From Methanobrevibacter sp. (GTDB lineage Archaea > Methanobacteriota > Methanobacteria > Methanobacteriales > Methanobacteriaceae): a stretch of DNA of 64,000 nt. Below the pieces are notes generated by a model that saw only the letters and a program-made list of their open reading frames with translations, had not been told where the DNA came from and made no database searches. Below, one piece after another: positions 35,407-45,076 of this stretch. The stretch is taken from positions 45,229 through 109,228 of the forward strand of contig JALFJX010000021.1 of NCBI GenBank assembly GCA_022775905.1, in the 5' to 3' direction. The first letter of the stretch is position 1. Every line of letters begins with the position of its first letter. The position numbers were made by a program, and so were the translations under genes.

Positions 35407-36588
35407 ATGATTGAAACTGATGTAATTGTAGTAGGTTCTGGACCTGCGGGATCAAGTGCAGCAAAACATGCTGCATTAGGTGGAGCAAAAGTTATTTTAA
35501 TGGATAAAAAATCTGAAATTGGTGCACCAAAAAGATGTGCTGAAGGTGTTTCAATTCAAGGACTTGAAAAATTAGGTATTGAACCTTCTCCTCGTTGGGT
35601 TACTCAAGAAATCCAAGGTGTAAGAATTCAAACTCCTGATGGAACTGATACCTGGTTAACAAAAGACGAAGTAAAATTACCTGAAGCAGGTTACATTTTA
35701 GAAAGAAAAGTATTCGATAAACACATGGCAATGGATGCTGCAAGAGCAGGTGCTGAAATTAGAATCAAAACTTTAGTAACTGGAATTGAAAAAATTGAAA
35801 ATGGTTACTTAGTATTCACTGAATCCATGGGTAAAGAAGAAGTTTTTAAATGTAAAATATTAATCGCAGCTGATGGTCCTGAAGGTCATGTTGCAAGATG
35901 GGCAGGTTTAAGACCAGCTGCAAAAGCTAAAGAAATGGAATCTGGTGTACAATATGAAATGTGTAATGTAGAATTTGAAAAACCTGGAGTAATTGAGTTT
36001 TACTTAGGTTCATGTGCACCTGGGGGATATGTATGGATTTTCCCTAAAGGAGATGACATTGCAAATGTTGGTTTAGCAATCTTACCTCATATGGCTGAAA
36101 AAACTGCTATTGAATATTTAGATGATTTTGTTGCAAAATCTCCTTACTTAAAAAATGCTCAAGCTGTTGAAATAAATGTTGGTGGAGATCCTGTTGCTGG
36201 AATGACCAAAAAACTCTATGATGATAATATTTTAGTCTGTGGAGATGCTGCTGGACAAGTAAATCCATTAACTGGTGGAGGAATTATCAGCGGTATGACT
36301 GGTGGAATGTGTGCTGGTAAAGTAGCTGCTCAAGCTATTAATGAAGAAAACTGTTCTAGAAAATTCTTGAAAAAATATGATGAAATGGCACATGCTGAAT
36401 TAGACCATGAAATTAAAAGATATAAAAAAGTACAAGAATACTTACTCACCTTATCTGATGAAGAATTAAACGAAATTGCTCATGCATTTGAAGGAGAAAC
36501 CTTTGATAAAATTTCAACCACTGAAATTGTTAAAAAATTAATCAAATTATCTCCTAAAGCGTTACTCAAATTAGGTAAATTTGTATAG
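35407..36588 (+). CDS. digeranylgeranylglycerophospholipid reductase
   Basis: This 393-residue flavoprotein saturates the geranylgeranyl chains of archaeal ether lipids. It has the FAD motif VVGSGPAGSSAAKHA at residue 8, the substrate-pocket KRCAEGVS motif at residue 37, and GDAAGQVNPLTGGGI for the second FAD contact. Length and C-terminal helical domain are normal for the family. It is the second gene after the ferredoxin, and galE begins 9 bases downstream, possibly linking to lipid head-group sugar supply. Confidence 0.92.
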   Translation: MIETDVIVVGSGPAGSSAAKHAALGGAKVILMDKKSEIGAPKRCAEGVSIQGLEKLGIEPSPRWVTQEIQGVRIQTPDGTDTWLTKDEVKLPEAGYILERKVFDKHMAMDAARAGAEIRIKTLVTGIEKIENGYLVFTESMGKEEVFKCKILIAADGPEGHVARWAGLRPAAKAKEMESGVQYEMCNVEFEKPGVIEFYLGSCAPGGYVWIFPKGDDIANVGLAILPHMAEKTAIEYLDDFVAKSPYLKNAQAVEINVGGDPVAGMTKKLYDDNILVCGDAAGQVNPLTGGGIISGMTGGMCAGKVAAQAINEENCSRKFLKKYDEMAHAELDHEIKRYKKVQEYLLTLSDEELNEIAHAFEGETFDKISTTEIVKKLIKLSPKALLKLGKFV

Positions 36589-36597
36589 GTGCATAGA

Positions 36598-37566
36598 ATG
36601 ATTTTGATTACTGGTGGAGCAGGTTATATTGGTTCCCATACAAATAAAGCATTACACAATGCAGGTTATGAAACTGTTGTAGTTGATAACTTATGCAAGG
36701 GTTATGAAAACTTTGTTAAATGGGGTAATTTTGAGAATTATGACTTTGGAAGTAAAAACTTAAGGGAAGTTTTTGAAAAATACGATATAGATGGTGTTAT
36801 TCACTTTGCTGCATTTTCATCAGTAGCAGAATCTGTTGAAATGCCTCAAAAATATTTTAAAAACAATTATAAAAATACTTTAAATCTTTTACAAATAATG
36901 AGGGAATTTGGAGTGGATAAATTTATTTTATCTTCCACTGCTGCAGTATATGGAAATCCTGAAAAGGTTCCAATTACTGAAGATCAGGATTTAAAACCAA
37001 TTAATCCTTATGGACACTCCAAATTTATCACAGAAAAGGCTCTTGAAAGAGAAGCTGAAAAAGGTGATTTTAATTTTGTATCTTTAAGATACTTTAATGC
37101 AGCAGGGGATGATTTCGATTGTGAGATTGGGGAATTCCATGACCCTGAAACTCACTTAATTCCATTAGTATTGGATGCGGCTATTGGAAATCGTGAAAGT
37201 ATCTCTATTTTTGGTGATGATTATAATACTCCTGATGGAACATGTATTCGTGATTATATTCATGTAAATGACTTGGCTGATGCCCATATCAAAGCATATG
37301 AATATTTATGTAATGAAAAGGAATCAAACATTTTCAATCTTGGAAATGGTCAAGGATATTCAGTTCGTGAAGTAATTGATATGTGTAAAAAGGTCACTGG
37401 TGTTGACTTTGAAGTTAAAATCGATGAGCGCCGTGAAGGTGATCCTGATATATTAATTGCTGATTCAACAAAAATTAAAGAAAAACTAGGATGGACTCCA
37501 CAATACAATTTAGAGCAAATTGTTGAGTCTGCTTGGGCATGGCATAAAAAAATTAATGTGATTTAG
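36598..37566 (+). CDS. galE: UDP-glucose 4-epimerase
   Basis: This extended short-chain dehydrogenase of 322 residues interconverts UDP-glucose and UDP-galactose. NAD-binding motif ITGGAGYIGSH is at the start; the catalytic Tyr and Lys lie in INPYGHSKFITE, with TAAVYG upstream and RYFNAAGDD downstream. I chose ATG 36598, because AGGTG lies 6 bases before it; the GTG at 36589 overlaps that site. Overlapping lipid and sugar genes nearby are compatible with glycolipid or surface sugar formation. Confidence 0.93.
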   Translation: MILITGGAGYIGSHTNKALHNAGYETVVVDNLCKGYENFVKWGNFENYDFGSKNLREVFEKYDIDGVIHFAAFSSVAESVEMPQKYFKNNYKNTLNLLQIMREFGVDKFILSSTAAVYGNPEKVPITEDQDLKPINPYGHSKFITEKALEREAEKGDFNFVSLRYFNAAGDDFDCEIGEFHDPETHLIPLVLDAAIGNRESISIFGDDYNTPDGTCIRDYIHVNDLADAHIKAYEYLCNEKESNIFNLGNGQGYSVREVIDMCKKVTGVDFEVKIDERREGDPDILIADSTKIKEKLGWTPQYNLEQIVESAWAWHKKINVI

Positions 37567-37575
37567 GTAATGTTC

Positions 37576-38469
37576 ATGGAAAATGGAAGTCATGAATCAA
37601 AAATAGATGTTCGTATTATCGTATCAGGTTTGGATATTGCACAGTTAGTTTCTAAAGCTGTTAACAATATCAATCTTGAGCGAGATTATAATATTATTGT
37701 TTCATCAATTATTCCTACCGTAGAAGTAAATATTGTAAAGAAAGTCGCTAGTGGTGCGGATATTCTTTTAATCGGCGGATATGGTAATGATGAAACTTAC
37801 AATATTCTTTTTAATGAATTAAAAACTGATTTTAATCATATTGGATTATTTGATTATAATAACATTATTGTTGAAGATGAATCAATTGACTTTAAATTAG
37901 CTGAAAAGGAGATTTTAAATTCAATAATAAAATCAACATTGTCTTATTCTTTAAATTTAATTAATATCCATACATTAGAAAATAAACTAATGAAAGTAAC
38001 TCATAATTATAATAATTTGCTAGATGATTATAACCAAGTTCTTAAAGAAAATGAAGTTTTATCTCAAGAGAATAATGAATTAATGGAAGACATTAAAGAG
38101 GTAAAATCTGATTTTAATGCATTCAAATCACGTTATGAAGATATTTATTCTAAAGAAATTCTTGAAATATTTAGTTTAGAGAATTTATGGCAGGAAACAT
38201 TTAGACAAGAATTATCTGATAGTGAGAGAATTGTCATTGCTACTGATAAATTCAAACCGGATAATGTTCTTGTAGGTCAAGGTTTTATTGCTGCTGAATC
38301 AAAAGAAAAAGCGATTGAATGGTTAAAAATTATTAGGACTGCATTGATTTTTGTGGATGATAATGCAGATGATTTGAAAAAAGAATCCAGCGTTACAGAA
38401 GATGTGGATATATCAGAAGACAAAGAAGATTATGATATTTCCAACACTTTTGAAAATTTCTGGGATTAA
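37576..38469 (+). CDS. unknown protein with central coiled coil
   Basis: A soluble protein of 297 residues. The first 110 residues have an alpha/beta pattern (DVRIIVSGLDIAQLVSKAV, ADILLIGGYGND). Residues about 138-195 form a coiled coil (YNQVLKENEVLSQENNELM). The C-terminal 40 residues are acidic. AGGT lies 7 bases before ATG 37576, better than ATG 37570. I do not recognise a family. It follows galE closely and precedes purF by 67 bases with a TATA-like box between, so purF probably has its own promoter. Confidence 0.7.
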   Translation: MENGSHESKIDVRIIVSGLDIAQLVSKAVNNINLERDYNIIVSSIIPTVEVNIVKKVASGADILLIGGYGNDETYNILFNELKTDFNHIGLFDYNNIIVEDESIDFKLAEKEILNSIIKSTLSYSLNLINIHTLENKLMKVTHNYNNLLDDYNQVLKENEVLSQENNELMEDIKEVKSDFNAFKSRYEDIYSKEILEIFSLENLWQETFRQELSDSERIVIATDKFKPDNVLVGQGFIAAESKEKAIEWLKIIRTALIFVDDNADDLKKESSVTEDVDISEDKEDYDISNTFENFWD

Positions 38470-38536
38470 ACAATTATTTTTTATACTAGTTAAACTATAA
38501 TTATAAATATACTATTATTTTATAGGGAGTTCATAA

Positions 38537-39958
38537 ATGCAAGGAGAGATAGAAGATAAGTGTGGTATTGTTGGTATTCATTGTAATGATGAAACTAGGA
38601 ATGTTGCATCTTTTGTTTATTATTGTTTGTATGCTTTACAGCACAGAGGTCAGGAATCAGCAGGAATTGCTACTTATAATCCAGAAAAAGGATTGAATTA
38701 CTATTGTGGTATGGGTTTAATAACTGATGTTTTCAAAGATTATGAAATTCAAAATCTTAAAGGAAACATGGCTATTGGGCATGTAAGATACTCAACTACA
38801 GGTGAATCAAAACTTGAAAATTCACAACCTTTTGTAACTGATTTTGATGATGGATTTATTGCTATGGCTCATAATGGGGATATTGTAAACTCTTCTGAGT
38901 TAAGAAATGAATTAATCGAAGAAGGATATGAATTCAAATCAGGCACTGATTCTGAAGTTATCTGTTACATGCTTAAAAAAGAACATCATGATAACAATAA
39001 AAGTATTATTGATTCAATCGAAGCTGTTTCTCAAAAACTCGTAGGTTCTTATGCATTAACCATTTTGGTAAATGGTGAATTATATGGTGTACGTGATCCT
39101 ATGGGAATCAAACCACTTGCAGTTGCAAAAAGAGGAGATGACTTTATCCTTGCTTCTGAAACTGTTGCATTTGATGTAATTAATGCAAAATATGTTAGGG
39201 ATATCAAGCCTGGTGAAGTTGTATTCTTTAAAAACGATGAAATCAACTCTCATATGTTGAAAATTGCAGAAGATTGCAAGTTTTCTCACTGTATGTTTGA
39301 ATATGTATACTTTGCAAGACCTGACAGTACCATTGATGGTATTAATGTTTATGAAACCAGAATGAATATTGGTCGTAAATTATATGAATTGTACCCTATT
39401 GATGCTGATGTTGTAATTCCAGTACCTGATTCATCTATTCCTGCAGCTATTGGTTATTCTAGAGCTTCTGGAATTCAATATGGTGAAGGATTAATTAAAA
39501 ACAGGTATGTTGGAAGAACATTTATTATGCCGACTCAAGAAGAGCGTGAGTTAGCAGTTAGACTTAAATTAAATCCTATTAAAGAAGCTATTAAGGGCAA
39601 AAAAATTGTCTTAATTGATGATAGTATTGTAAGAGGAACAACCTCTAAAAAATTATTAGATTTGGTAAAAGAATCAGAACCGGCTGAAATTCACTTTTTA
39701 GTAGGTTGCCCACCAGTTATTTCTCCTTGTTTCTATGGTGTAGCTATGGCAACTAAAAAAGAATTAATTGCAGCTAATAATACTATTGAAGAAATCCAAG
39801 ACCAACTTGAAATTGATACATTAGGTTATATTACTCTTGAAGCATTGGTTGAAGCTATTGGAATGCCTAAAGAAAACTTATGTTTAGGTTGTTTGAATGA
39901 AGAGTATCCTACTGAAATTCCAGAAGGTCTTGAAGCTGAAACTTACTATAAACCTTAG
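38537..39958 (+). CDS. purF: amidophosphoribosyltransferase
   Basis: PurF transfers ammonia from glutamine to phosphoribosyl pyrophosphate, the first step of purine synthesis. The N-terminal nucleophile Cys9 ([14 protein letters not shown]) is exposed after removal of an 8-residue propeptide. The phosphoribosyl-binding motif is [18 protein letters not shown] near residue 354. Cysteines at the C-terminus ([19 protein letters not shown]) match the iron-sulfur type. Length of 473 is normal. The U32 peptidase gene follows after 5 bases. Confidence 0.96.
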   Translation: MQGEIEDKCGIVGIHCNDETRNVASFVYYCLYALQHRGQESAGIATYNPEKGLNYYCGMGLITDVFKDYEIQNLKGNMAIGHVRYSTTGESKLENSQPFVTDFDDGFIAMAHNGDIVNSSELRNELIEEGYEFKSGTDSEVICYMLKKEHHDNNKSIIDSIEAVSQKLVGSYALTILVNGELYGVRDPMGIKPLAVAKRGDDFILASETVAFDVINAKYVRDIKPGEVVFFKNDEINSHMLKIAEDCKFSHCMFEYVYFARPDSTIDGINVYETRMNIGRKLYELYPIDADVVIPVPDSSIPAAIGYSRASGIQYGEGLIKNRYVGRTFIMPTQEERELAVRLKLNPIKEAIKGKKIVLIDDSIVRGTTSKKLLDLVKESEPAEIHFLVGCPPVISPCFYGVAMATKKELIAANNTIEEIQDQLEIDTLGYITLEALVEAIGMPKENLCLGCLNEEYPTEIPEGLEAETYYKP

Positions 39959-39963
39959 ATATT

Positions 39964-41211
39964 ATGGTTGAATTATTAGCTCCAGCAGGAAATTTCATTT
40001 CACTTCGTGCTGTTTTAGAAAATGGTGCTGATGCAGTTTACTTTGGCCTTGATGATTATAATATGAGGGCCAATGCAAAAAATTTCTCATTGGATGACCT
40101 TAAAGAAGTATCTATAATAGCTAAAGAGTATGGGGCTAAAACTTATTTATGTACAAACACTATTTTAAATGAAAGATTGGCTTGTAGGTTAGATAATAAT
40201 CTTGAAGCTATTTCTTCATCTGAAATAGATGGACTTATTTTATCCGATATTGGATTAATTGAAAATACTGTATCTGCAGGTCTTGAAGCTCATATTAGTG
40301 TCCAGCAGAATATTACTAATTCTTATATGCTTAAAACACTTAAAAAATTAGGTGCGAAAAGAGCAATTCTTTCTCGTGAGCTTTCACTTCGAGAAATTAT
40401 TGGATTAACTAAAAAATCTCCAATCGAAACAGAAATATTTGTCCATGGTGCTATTTGCATGGCAATTTCTGGACGCTGTTTTTTAAGTTATGGTCTTTAT
40501 GGTAGGAGTGCTAACTGCGGAGACTGTTTGCAGCCATGCCGTAAAAACTGGACATTAACCTATGAAGATGGTGATGATAAAGTTGTAAATTTCTCAGATG
40601 TTGATGATGAGTCATTTATTATTGCTCCTAGTGATGATGGAAGTTATAGGACAAACTTTTTTTCACCAAAGGACATGTGTATGATTGAATACATTCCTGA
40701 ACTTATGAAAAGTGGTGTTGCGTCATTCAAGCTTGAAGGAAGAGCACGTGCTCCGGATTATGGTGCGATGGTTACAGGAATATATAGGCAGGCTATTGAC
40801 AGTTATGTTGATGATCCATTGAATTATACGGTTAAAGATGAATGGATGGAAGAACTTGGAAGTGTTTTTAATCGTGGTTTTGACACTAATTTCTATTTCA
40901 ATACACCATTTGAGACTAGTGAAGATAATCAATCAAAATATATTAAAAAGGACATTGGTCAAGTTGTAAATTATTATAATAAAGTTAAAGCAGCAGAACT
41001 TAGAATTTGGGATGATTTGAAAGTTGGAGATAAGATTATCATTCAAGGCCAAACTACTGGTTCAATCACCCATACTATTGATTCTATGCAAATTGGTGGA
41101 AAATCTGTTGCGAATGTTAAAAAAGGTTCTAATGTAGCAATTGCTATTCCGACAAAAGTTAGAGAAAATGACTTTGTTTATAAATTAGTTGAGAGGAATG
41201 TTGATGATTAA
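39964..41211 (+). CDS. U32-family peptidase-like protein
   Basis: This 415-residue protein starts with MVELLAPAGNFISLRAVLENGADAVYFG-type sequence, the U32 family start, and has GRCFLSYGLYGRSANCGDCLQPCRK, the cysteine motif found in iron-sulfur U32 proteins. In bacteria such proteins take part in hydroxylation of RNA or ubiquinone, or act as collagenase-like peptidases. A C-terminal beta-barrel like domain follows residue 330. It overlaps cfbC by 8 bases. The precise reaction in methanogens is not known to me. Confidence 0.84.
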   Translation: MVELLAPAGNFISLRAVLENGADAVYFGLDDYNMRANAKNFSLDDLKEVSIIAKEYGAKTYLCTNTILNERLACRLDNNLEAISSSEIDGLILSDIGLIENTVSAGLEAHISVQQNITNSYMLKTLKKLGAKRAILSRELSLREIIGLTKKSPIETEIFVHGAICMAISGRCFLSYGLYGRSANCGDCLQPCRKNWTLTYEDGDDKVVNFSDVDDESFIIAPSDDGSYRTNFFSPKDMCMIEYIPELMKSGVASFKLEGRARAPDYGAMVTGIYRQAIDSYVDDPLNYTVKDEWMEELGSVFNRGFDTNFYFNTPFETSEDNQSKYIKKDIGQVVNYYNKVKAAELRIWDDLKVGDKIIIQGQTTGSITHTIDSMQIGGKSVANVKKGSNVAIAIPTKVRENDFVYKLVERNVDD

Positions 41212-41998
41212 AAAAATAGCTATTTATGGAAAAGGTGGAATTGGAAAAAGCACTACTGTAGCTAATTTATCTGCTGTATGGGGTAATGATGACTTAAATT
41301 GTCTTGTTATTGGTTGTGATCCAAAAGCAGACACAACACGTACATTACATGGTTCAAGAATTCCAACAGTTGTTCAAACTTTAAAGAATAATAGAAAACC
41401 TGAAAGGGATGACTTGGTTTTTCAAGGTTTCAAAGATATTTTGTGTGTTGAAAGTGGAGGTCCGGAACCTGGTGTAGGTTGTGCTGGACGTGGAGTTATT
41501 GTTGCTATGAAACGCCTTGAAAACTTGGGAATTTTTGATGAAGACCTTGATGTTGTTGTATATGATGTGCTTGGGGATGTTGTTTGCGGTGGTTTTTCAG
41601 TCCCTCTTCGTGAAAAATACGCAGATGAAGTTTTAATTGTAACTTCTGGTGAATATATGGCATTATATGCTGCAAATAATATTGTAAAAGGTGTTAAAAA
41701 ACTTAAAGGTAATCTTAGTGGTATTGTCTGTAACTGTAGGAATGTCGAAAATGAAGAACAAATTGTCAACGACTTTGCTAAAAAGATAGGCACACATGTT
41801 ATTGGTACTATCCATAGAAGTAATTTAATTCAAGATGCTGAATTAGATGCAAAAACCGTTATAGAAAAATATCCTGAAAGTCAGGAAGCACAAGAATACA
41901 GAGACCTTGCTTCAAGTATTATGTCTAATGAAAATACATCAATTCCAGAGCCTATGAATGATGAAGAATTTGAAGCATTCTTCAAGTCATACTTGTAG
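41204..41998 (+). CDS. cfbC: Ni-sirohydrochlorin a,c-diamide reductive cyclase, reductase component
   Basis: This 264-residue NifH-like ATPase delivers electrons to the partner CfbD in the ring-closing step of coenzyme F430 synthesis. P-loop: YGKGGIGKSTT near residue 7. Cluster cysteines lie in GVGCAGRG and DVVCGGFSVP. The nitrogenase reductase itself is longer, and no nif genes are near, so CfbC is preferred. ATGs at 41189, 41198 and 41204 are possible; I take the one giving MIKKIAIYGKGG. CfbD is not in the window. Confidence 0.87.
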   Translation: MIKKIAIYGKGGIGKSTTVANLSAVWGNDDLNCLVIGCDPKADTTRTLHGSRIPTVVQTLKNNRKPERDDLVFQGFKDILCVESGGPEPGVGCAGRGVIVAMKRLENLGIFDEDLDVVVYDVLGDVVCGGFSVPLREKYADEVLIVTSGEYMALYAANNIVKGVKKLKGNLSGIVCNCRNVENEEQIVNDFAKKIGTHVIGTIHRSNLIQDAELDAKTVIEKYPESQEAQEYRDLASSIMSNENTSIPEPMNDEEFEAFFKSYL

Positions 41999-42003
41999 AT
42001 AAA

Positions 42004-42483
42004 ATGTATTATTCCACTAATTATTCTTCACCTCTCGGTGAAATGCTCTTTGTAAGTGATGGTGAATCCATTTGTGGAATCTGGTTCTGCGGTCAAAAGT
42101 ATTTTAAAAATAATATTGATGAGACTACAAAAAGAGATGACTTGGCAATTTTTAAAAAACTCACTAAATGGTTCGATGATTATTTCAGCGGATTAAACCC
42201 AGCAATTGATTTTAAGCTAAATCCTCAAGGTAGTGAATTTAGGCAAAAAGTTTGGAAAATTTTAAGGGAGATTCCATATGGTGAAACATTGACATATGGT
42301 GAAATTGCTTCAAAAATATCTCCAACAATGTCTGCCCAGGCGGTTGGGGGTGCTGTTGGTCATAATCCTATTTCTATTTTAATTCCATGTCACCGTGTAC
42401 TTGGTGCAAATGGCAAATTGACCGGTTATGCTGGTGGTTTGGACAGAAAAGTTGAATTATTAAAATTAGAACAGATAATATGA
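42004..42483 (+). CDS. ogt: methylated-DNA-protein-cysteine methyltransferase
   Basis: This 159-residue suicide repair protein moves methyl groups from O6-methylguanine to its own cysteine. The acceptor Cys129 lies in ILIPCHRVLG, and the helix-turn-helix TYGEIASKISP is in place. The N-terminal domain is complete. It starts 5 bases after cfbC and its stop overlaps the next gene by 4 bases (ATGA). Confidence 0.94.
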   Translation: MYYSTNYSSPLGEMLFVSDGESICGIWFCGQKYFKNNIDETTKRDDLAIFKKLTKWFDDYFSGLNPAIDFKLNPQGSEFRQKVWKILREIPYGETLTYGEIASKISPTMSAQAVGGAVGHNPISILIPCHRVLGANGKLTGYAGGLDRKVELLKLEQII

Positions 42484-42989
42484 ATTTACCGATGAACATC
42501 ATCATAGGAAACGCAATATCCTTAATTGCGGGTATTTTTATTTTGCTCAGCATGTGGGTTAATGATGAAAAGGAAGCGTATAAACACCAATTTTTGAATG
42601 CATTTATATTAATGATATCTTCAGTATTCTTTTTATCCTGGACTGGTGTAGTGACTATGGCAATTGCAGCATCAAGAAATGCCTTTGTATATAAGGATAA
42701 ATTCACTTTTAATTGGGCGATATTTTTTGTTATTGTTTCTGTAGTTGTTGGTTTTGCAGTAAATACTATGGGTATTGTTGGGATATTACCGATTATTGCA
42801 TTGGTGCAACTTACATTATGTAACTATTATTTGAAAACAATCAAACCAATTAAAATAAGTTTTATTGTAAATAGTGCAATTTATGTGGTTTATTTCCTTG
42901 CGATATGGGATTTTTCATCAGCTGCTATTGAAGGAATTACAGTGACAGTTGGATTGATTTCACTATTTAAATTAATGTATTCTGAGTAA
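42480..42989 (+). CDS. YgjV-like inner membrane protein
   Basis: A 169-residue membrane protein with about six hydrophobic segments. The order of motifs (GNAISLIAGIFILLSMW, AIAASRNAFVYKDK, LVQLTLCNYYLKT) resembles the YgjV family of unknown function. Coupled to ogt by a 4-base overlap. It could be a transporter, but no substrate motif is seen. Confidence 0.65.
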   Translation: MNLPMNIIIGNAISLIAGIFILLSMWVNDEKEAYKHQFLNAFILMISSVFFLSWTGVVTMAIAASRNAFVYKDKFTFNWAIFFVIVSVVVGFAVNTMGIVGILPIIALVQLTLCNYYLKTIKPIKISFIVNSAIYVVYFLAIWDFSSAAIEGITVTVGLISLFKLMYSE

Positions 42990-43023
42990 ACTGATTTTTA
43001 GGACCATAGGATTAATCAAACTA

Positions 43024-43191
43024 GTGCATATTCTGTTTTTCAAAGTTTGTATCATCCGAAGAGTATTATTTCTGATGATTGTAGTAATTATGTTTCCGCT
43101 ATTGTTATTGTTATTTGGTGTACATTCACTTTGTAAATATATTATTGATTTCTGCTGTAAAGTGAATAAGTCCAATAATTGCAAATGGTGA
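43024..43191 (+). CDS. possible small single-pass membrane protein
   Basis: A frame from GTG 43024 to TGA 43189-43191 would encode 55 residues with one strong hydrophobic stretch (LFLMIVVIMFPLLLLLFGV) followed by a Cys- and Lys-containing tail. There is no ribosome binding site and ATG 43075 is an alternative start. A 9-base inverted repeat (43124-43132 with 43159-43167) lies in its 3' part. The gap 42990-43249 holds nothing else that I can support. It may be non-coding. Confidence 0.3.
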   Translation: MHILFFKVCIIRRVLFLMIVVIMFPLLLLLFGVHSLCKYIIDFCCKVNKSNNCKW

Positions 43192-43249
43192 TGGATAATA
43201 TGGATATTGGATGATAATGGATAGTTTTAGTTATAATTGTAATGTGGAA

Positions 43250-44052
43250 TTAGTCATTAAACGTTTTCCACATTCCGGTTTGAAGAACACTTTTTTTACT
43301 TACTGCCTCTAATTTTAAAAACAATTTCCAGGGCATTGAAACCATTAGATAATCATTTGGAATGAAATGTTTCATGTTGCTACGTCCTGCAAAGTCAATT
43401 GGACTTAAAACAGGTTTTGGATCATCACTTTCATCTTCTTTAAATGTAAAACATCCAATAGCTTGGCATCCTGATGATTGTGGAGTTAGAAGATATGTAT
43501 CTTTAACTCTAAAAGATGTGTTAATCTGGATTAGTGCAGTTAATTCAATTGGATTTACAGTAAAAATCACTGATTTTGGTGTTTCATTATCTTCTAAATT
43601 TTCTAACCCCTTAAAGATAACATAATCTTCACTATCATAAACTGGTCTTGATTTAATGTTTTCTTTTGCAGTTTCAAAATCAGAATATATTCTCTCTCCC
43701 TTTTCAAACATTTCACGAGTTGGTTTCGGCATATAATTTAATTTTTTTAAATATTCTTCTTTATCCTGTGCTGATTCAACACCACAGGATAAGAATGATG
43801 CTTGAAAATTCATTGCATTTTCATCTTTAAATCCACTTCCCCAGCCAAAACCTACAGGAACACCGCCGCAGGTTATGTGTTCACGGCCAAAACAAGTAGT
43901 CACACGTTTAGCTATTGTCTGTGCAACAAAACTCATCACACATTCACCTTTTCCTGATTTAGGTTCTCTTGCATTTTCTGGTTTGTTGTTGCTTTTAATC
44001 AAAACGATTGGTGGAACTTCATTTCTAGTTCTTTTGATATGTTACTTTCCAT
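43250..44052 (-). pseudogene. DUF169 family protein, frameshifted near the N-terminus
   Basis: The main frame (43250-44002) encodes a DUF169 protein: GECVMSFVAQTIAK, PVGFGWGSGF and CQAIGCFTF; the family is common in methanogens and its role is unknown. It has no good start of its own. On the minus strand, ATG 44052 with an upstream AGAGGTA site starts MESNISKELE and then runs into a stop. Adding one A in the A-run at 44022-44024 (T-run on the plus strand) fuses the frames to ELENEVPPIVLIKS, a normal family start, giving 267 residues. So the gene is either broken or misread by one base. Confidence 0.78.
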
Positions 44053-44165
44053 GATAACTACCTCTGGATTAATGTTTCATTCTTTTTCATTATATGATTT
44101 TTGAAAAACTATAACTTTAAATACTTCTTATGATAATCTTTAATAAGAATTTATGAGGTGATAAA

Positions 44166-45023
44166 ATGCGTAAGATTACAATACTCGTATTAGCGCTAAT
44201 CCTCGTTGGTATGTTAATCCCAACAGGTTTTGCGACAGATTCTAATGTAGTAATAACTTATGGTGAAACTACCTATTCAAATTCAAATTACAAATCTTTT
44301 GTTGACAACTTTTTTGTTAACCAAGCAAATGTAGATATTAATAATGTAGGTATAAAAACCATTTCTGCTGATCAAGTAAATCAAGTATCTAGCGGCATTA
44401 CTGGTAAATATTATAACTCAAATCAAATATTGTCATCAGCACTCGTTGATTTAAATGACAATAGTGATTTAAAGGTAAGTGTTGACAAATCAAAAATCAC
44501 TACAATTACTGGTGATATGTACATTTCAGCTTTAAAATCTGCAGGAATCACAAGTGGACACGTATATGTGACAAGTCCTGTTCAGGCAACTGGTGAATCT
44601 GCTCTTGCAGGAATTATGAATTCCTATGAGGAAGTAACTGATGTTGAAATTCCAGATTCTGTAAAAGAAGCTGCAAATGATGAAATTTATACAGAAGCTG
44701 AAATTGTTGACAATTCTGGTGTGGATGCTGAAGACTTATCTAACTTAGTAACTCAAGTTAAGGATGAAGTATCAAATGCCAATGTCACAGATCATAGTGA
44801 AATTGTAAACATAATCAACAATCATGTTGAAAACAATAATATCAACATTACAAACAATGATATTGAAAACTTAGCAGATTCCATTGAACAAGTGCAAAAT
44901 GTTCAAGGTGATGTAAACTATTACAAAACCCAAGTAAATGAGTTCTTAGGTGATAATTCCACTGGTGGTTTTTCATTAGATAGTTTATTTGGTTGGATTA
45001 ATTCCTTTTTTAACGGGATTTAA
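44166..45023 (+). CDS. secreted DUF1002 family protein
   Basis: A 285-residue exported protein with a clear signal peptide (MRKITILVLALILVGMLIP, cleavage near residue 23). VYVTSPVQATGESALAGIM is the hallmark of the DUF1002 family, better known from Firmicutes. The C-terminal half is acidic and asparagine-rich. GAGGTGATAAA precedes the ATG. Function is unknown. Its presence in a gut archaeon could reflect gene exchange with gut Firmicutes, but base composition looks like that of the neighbours. Confidence 0.82.
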   Translation: MRKITILVLALILVGMLIPTGFATDSNVVITYGETTYSNSNYKSFVDNFFVNQANVDINNVGIKTISADQVNQVSSGITGKYYNSNQILSSALVDLNDNSDLKVSVDKSKITTITGDMYISALKSAGITSGHVYVTSPVQATGESALAGIMNSYEEVTDVEIPDSVKEAANDEIYTEAEIVDNSGVDAEDLSNLVTQVKDEVSNANVTDHSEIVNIINNHVENNNINITNNDIENLADSIEQVQNVQGDVNYYKTQVNEFLGDNSTGGFSLDSLFGWINSFFNGI

Positions 45024-45076
45024 TCCTTAATTTTTTCTTTTTTTAGCATTTTCAAAAAATCATAAGAAAAAATAAT

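Noticed and set aside
35177..35488. Minus-strand frame rich in Gln, His and Leu
   Set aside because: It is antisense to the ferredoxin and geranylgeranyl reductase genes, both well supported.
41422..41793. Minus-strand 123-residue frame
   Set aside because: Antisense to cfbC, rich in Thr, Ser and Pro from reversed codons.
42972..43184. Minus-strand 70-residue frame after the YgjV-like gene
   Set aside because: Composition is not protein-like and it has no ribosome binding site; the plus-strand 55-residue frame is only slightly better.
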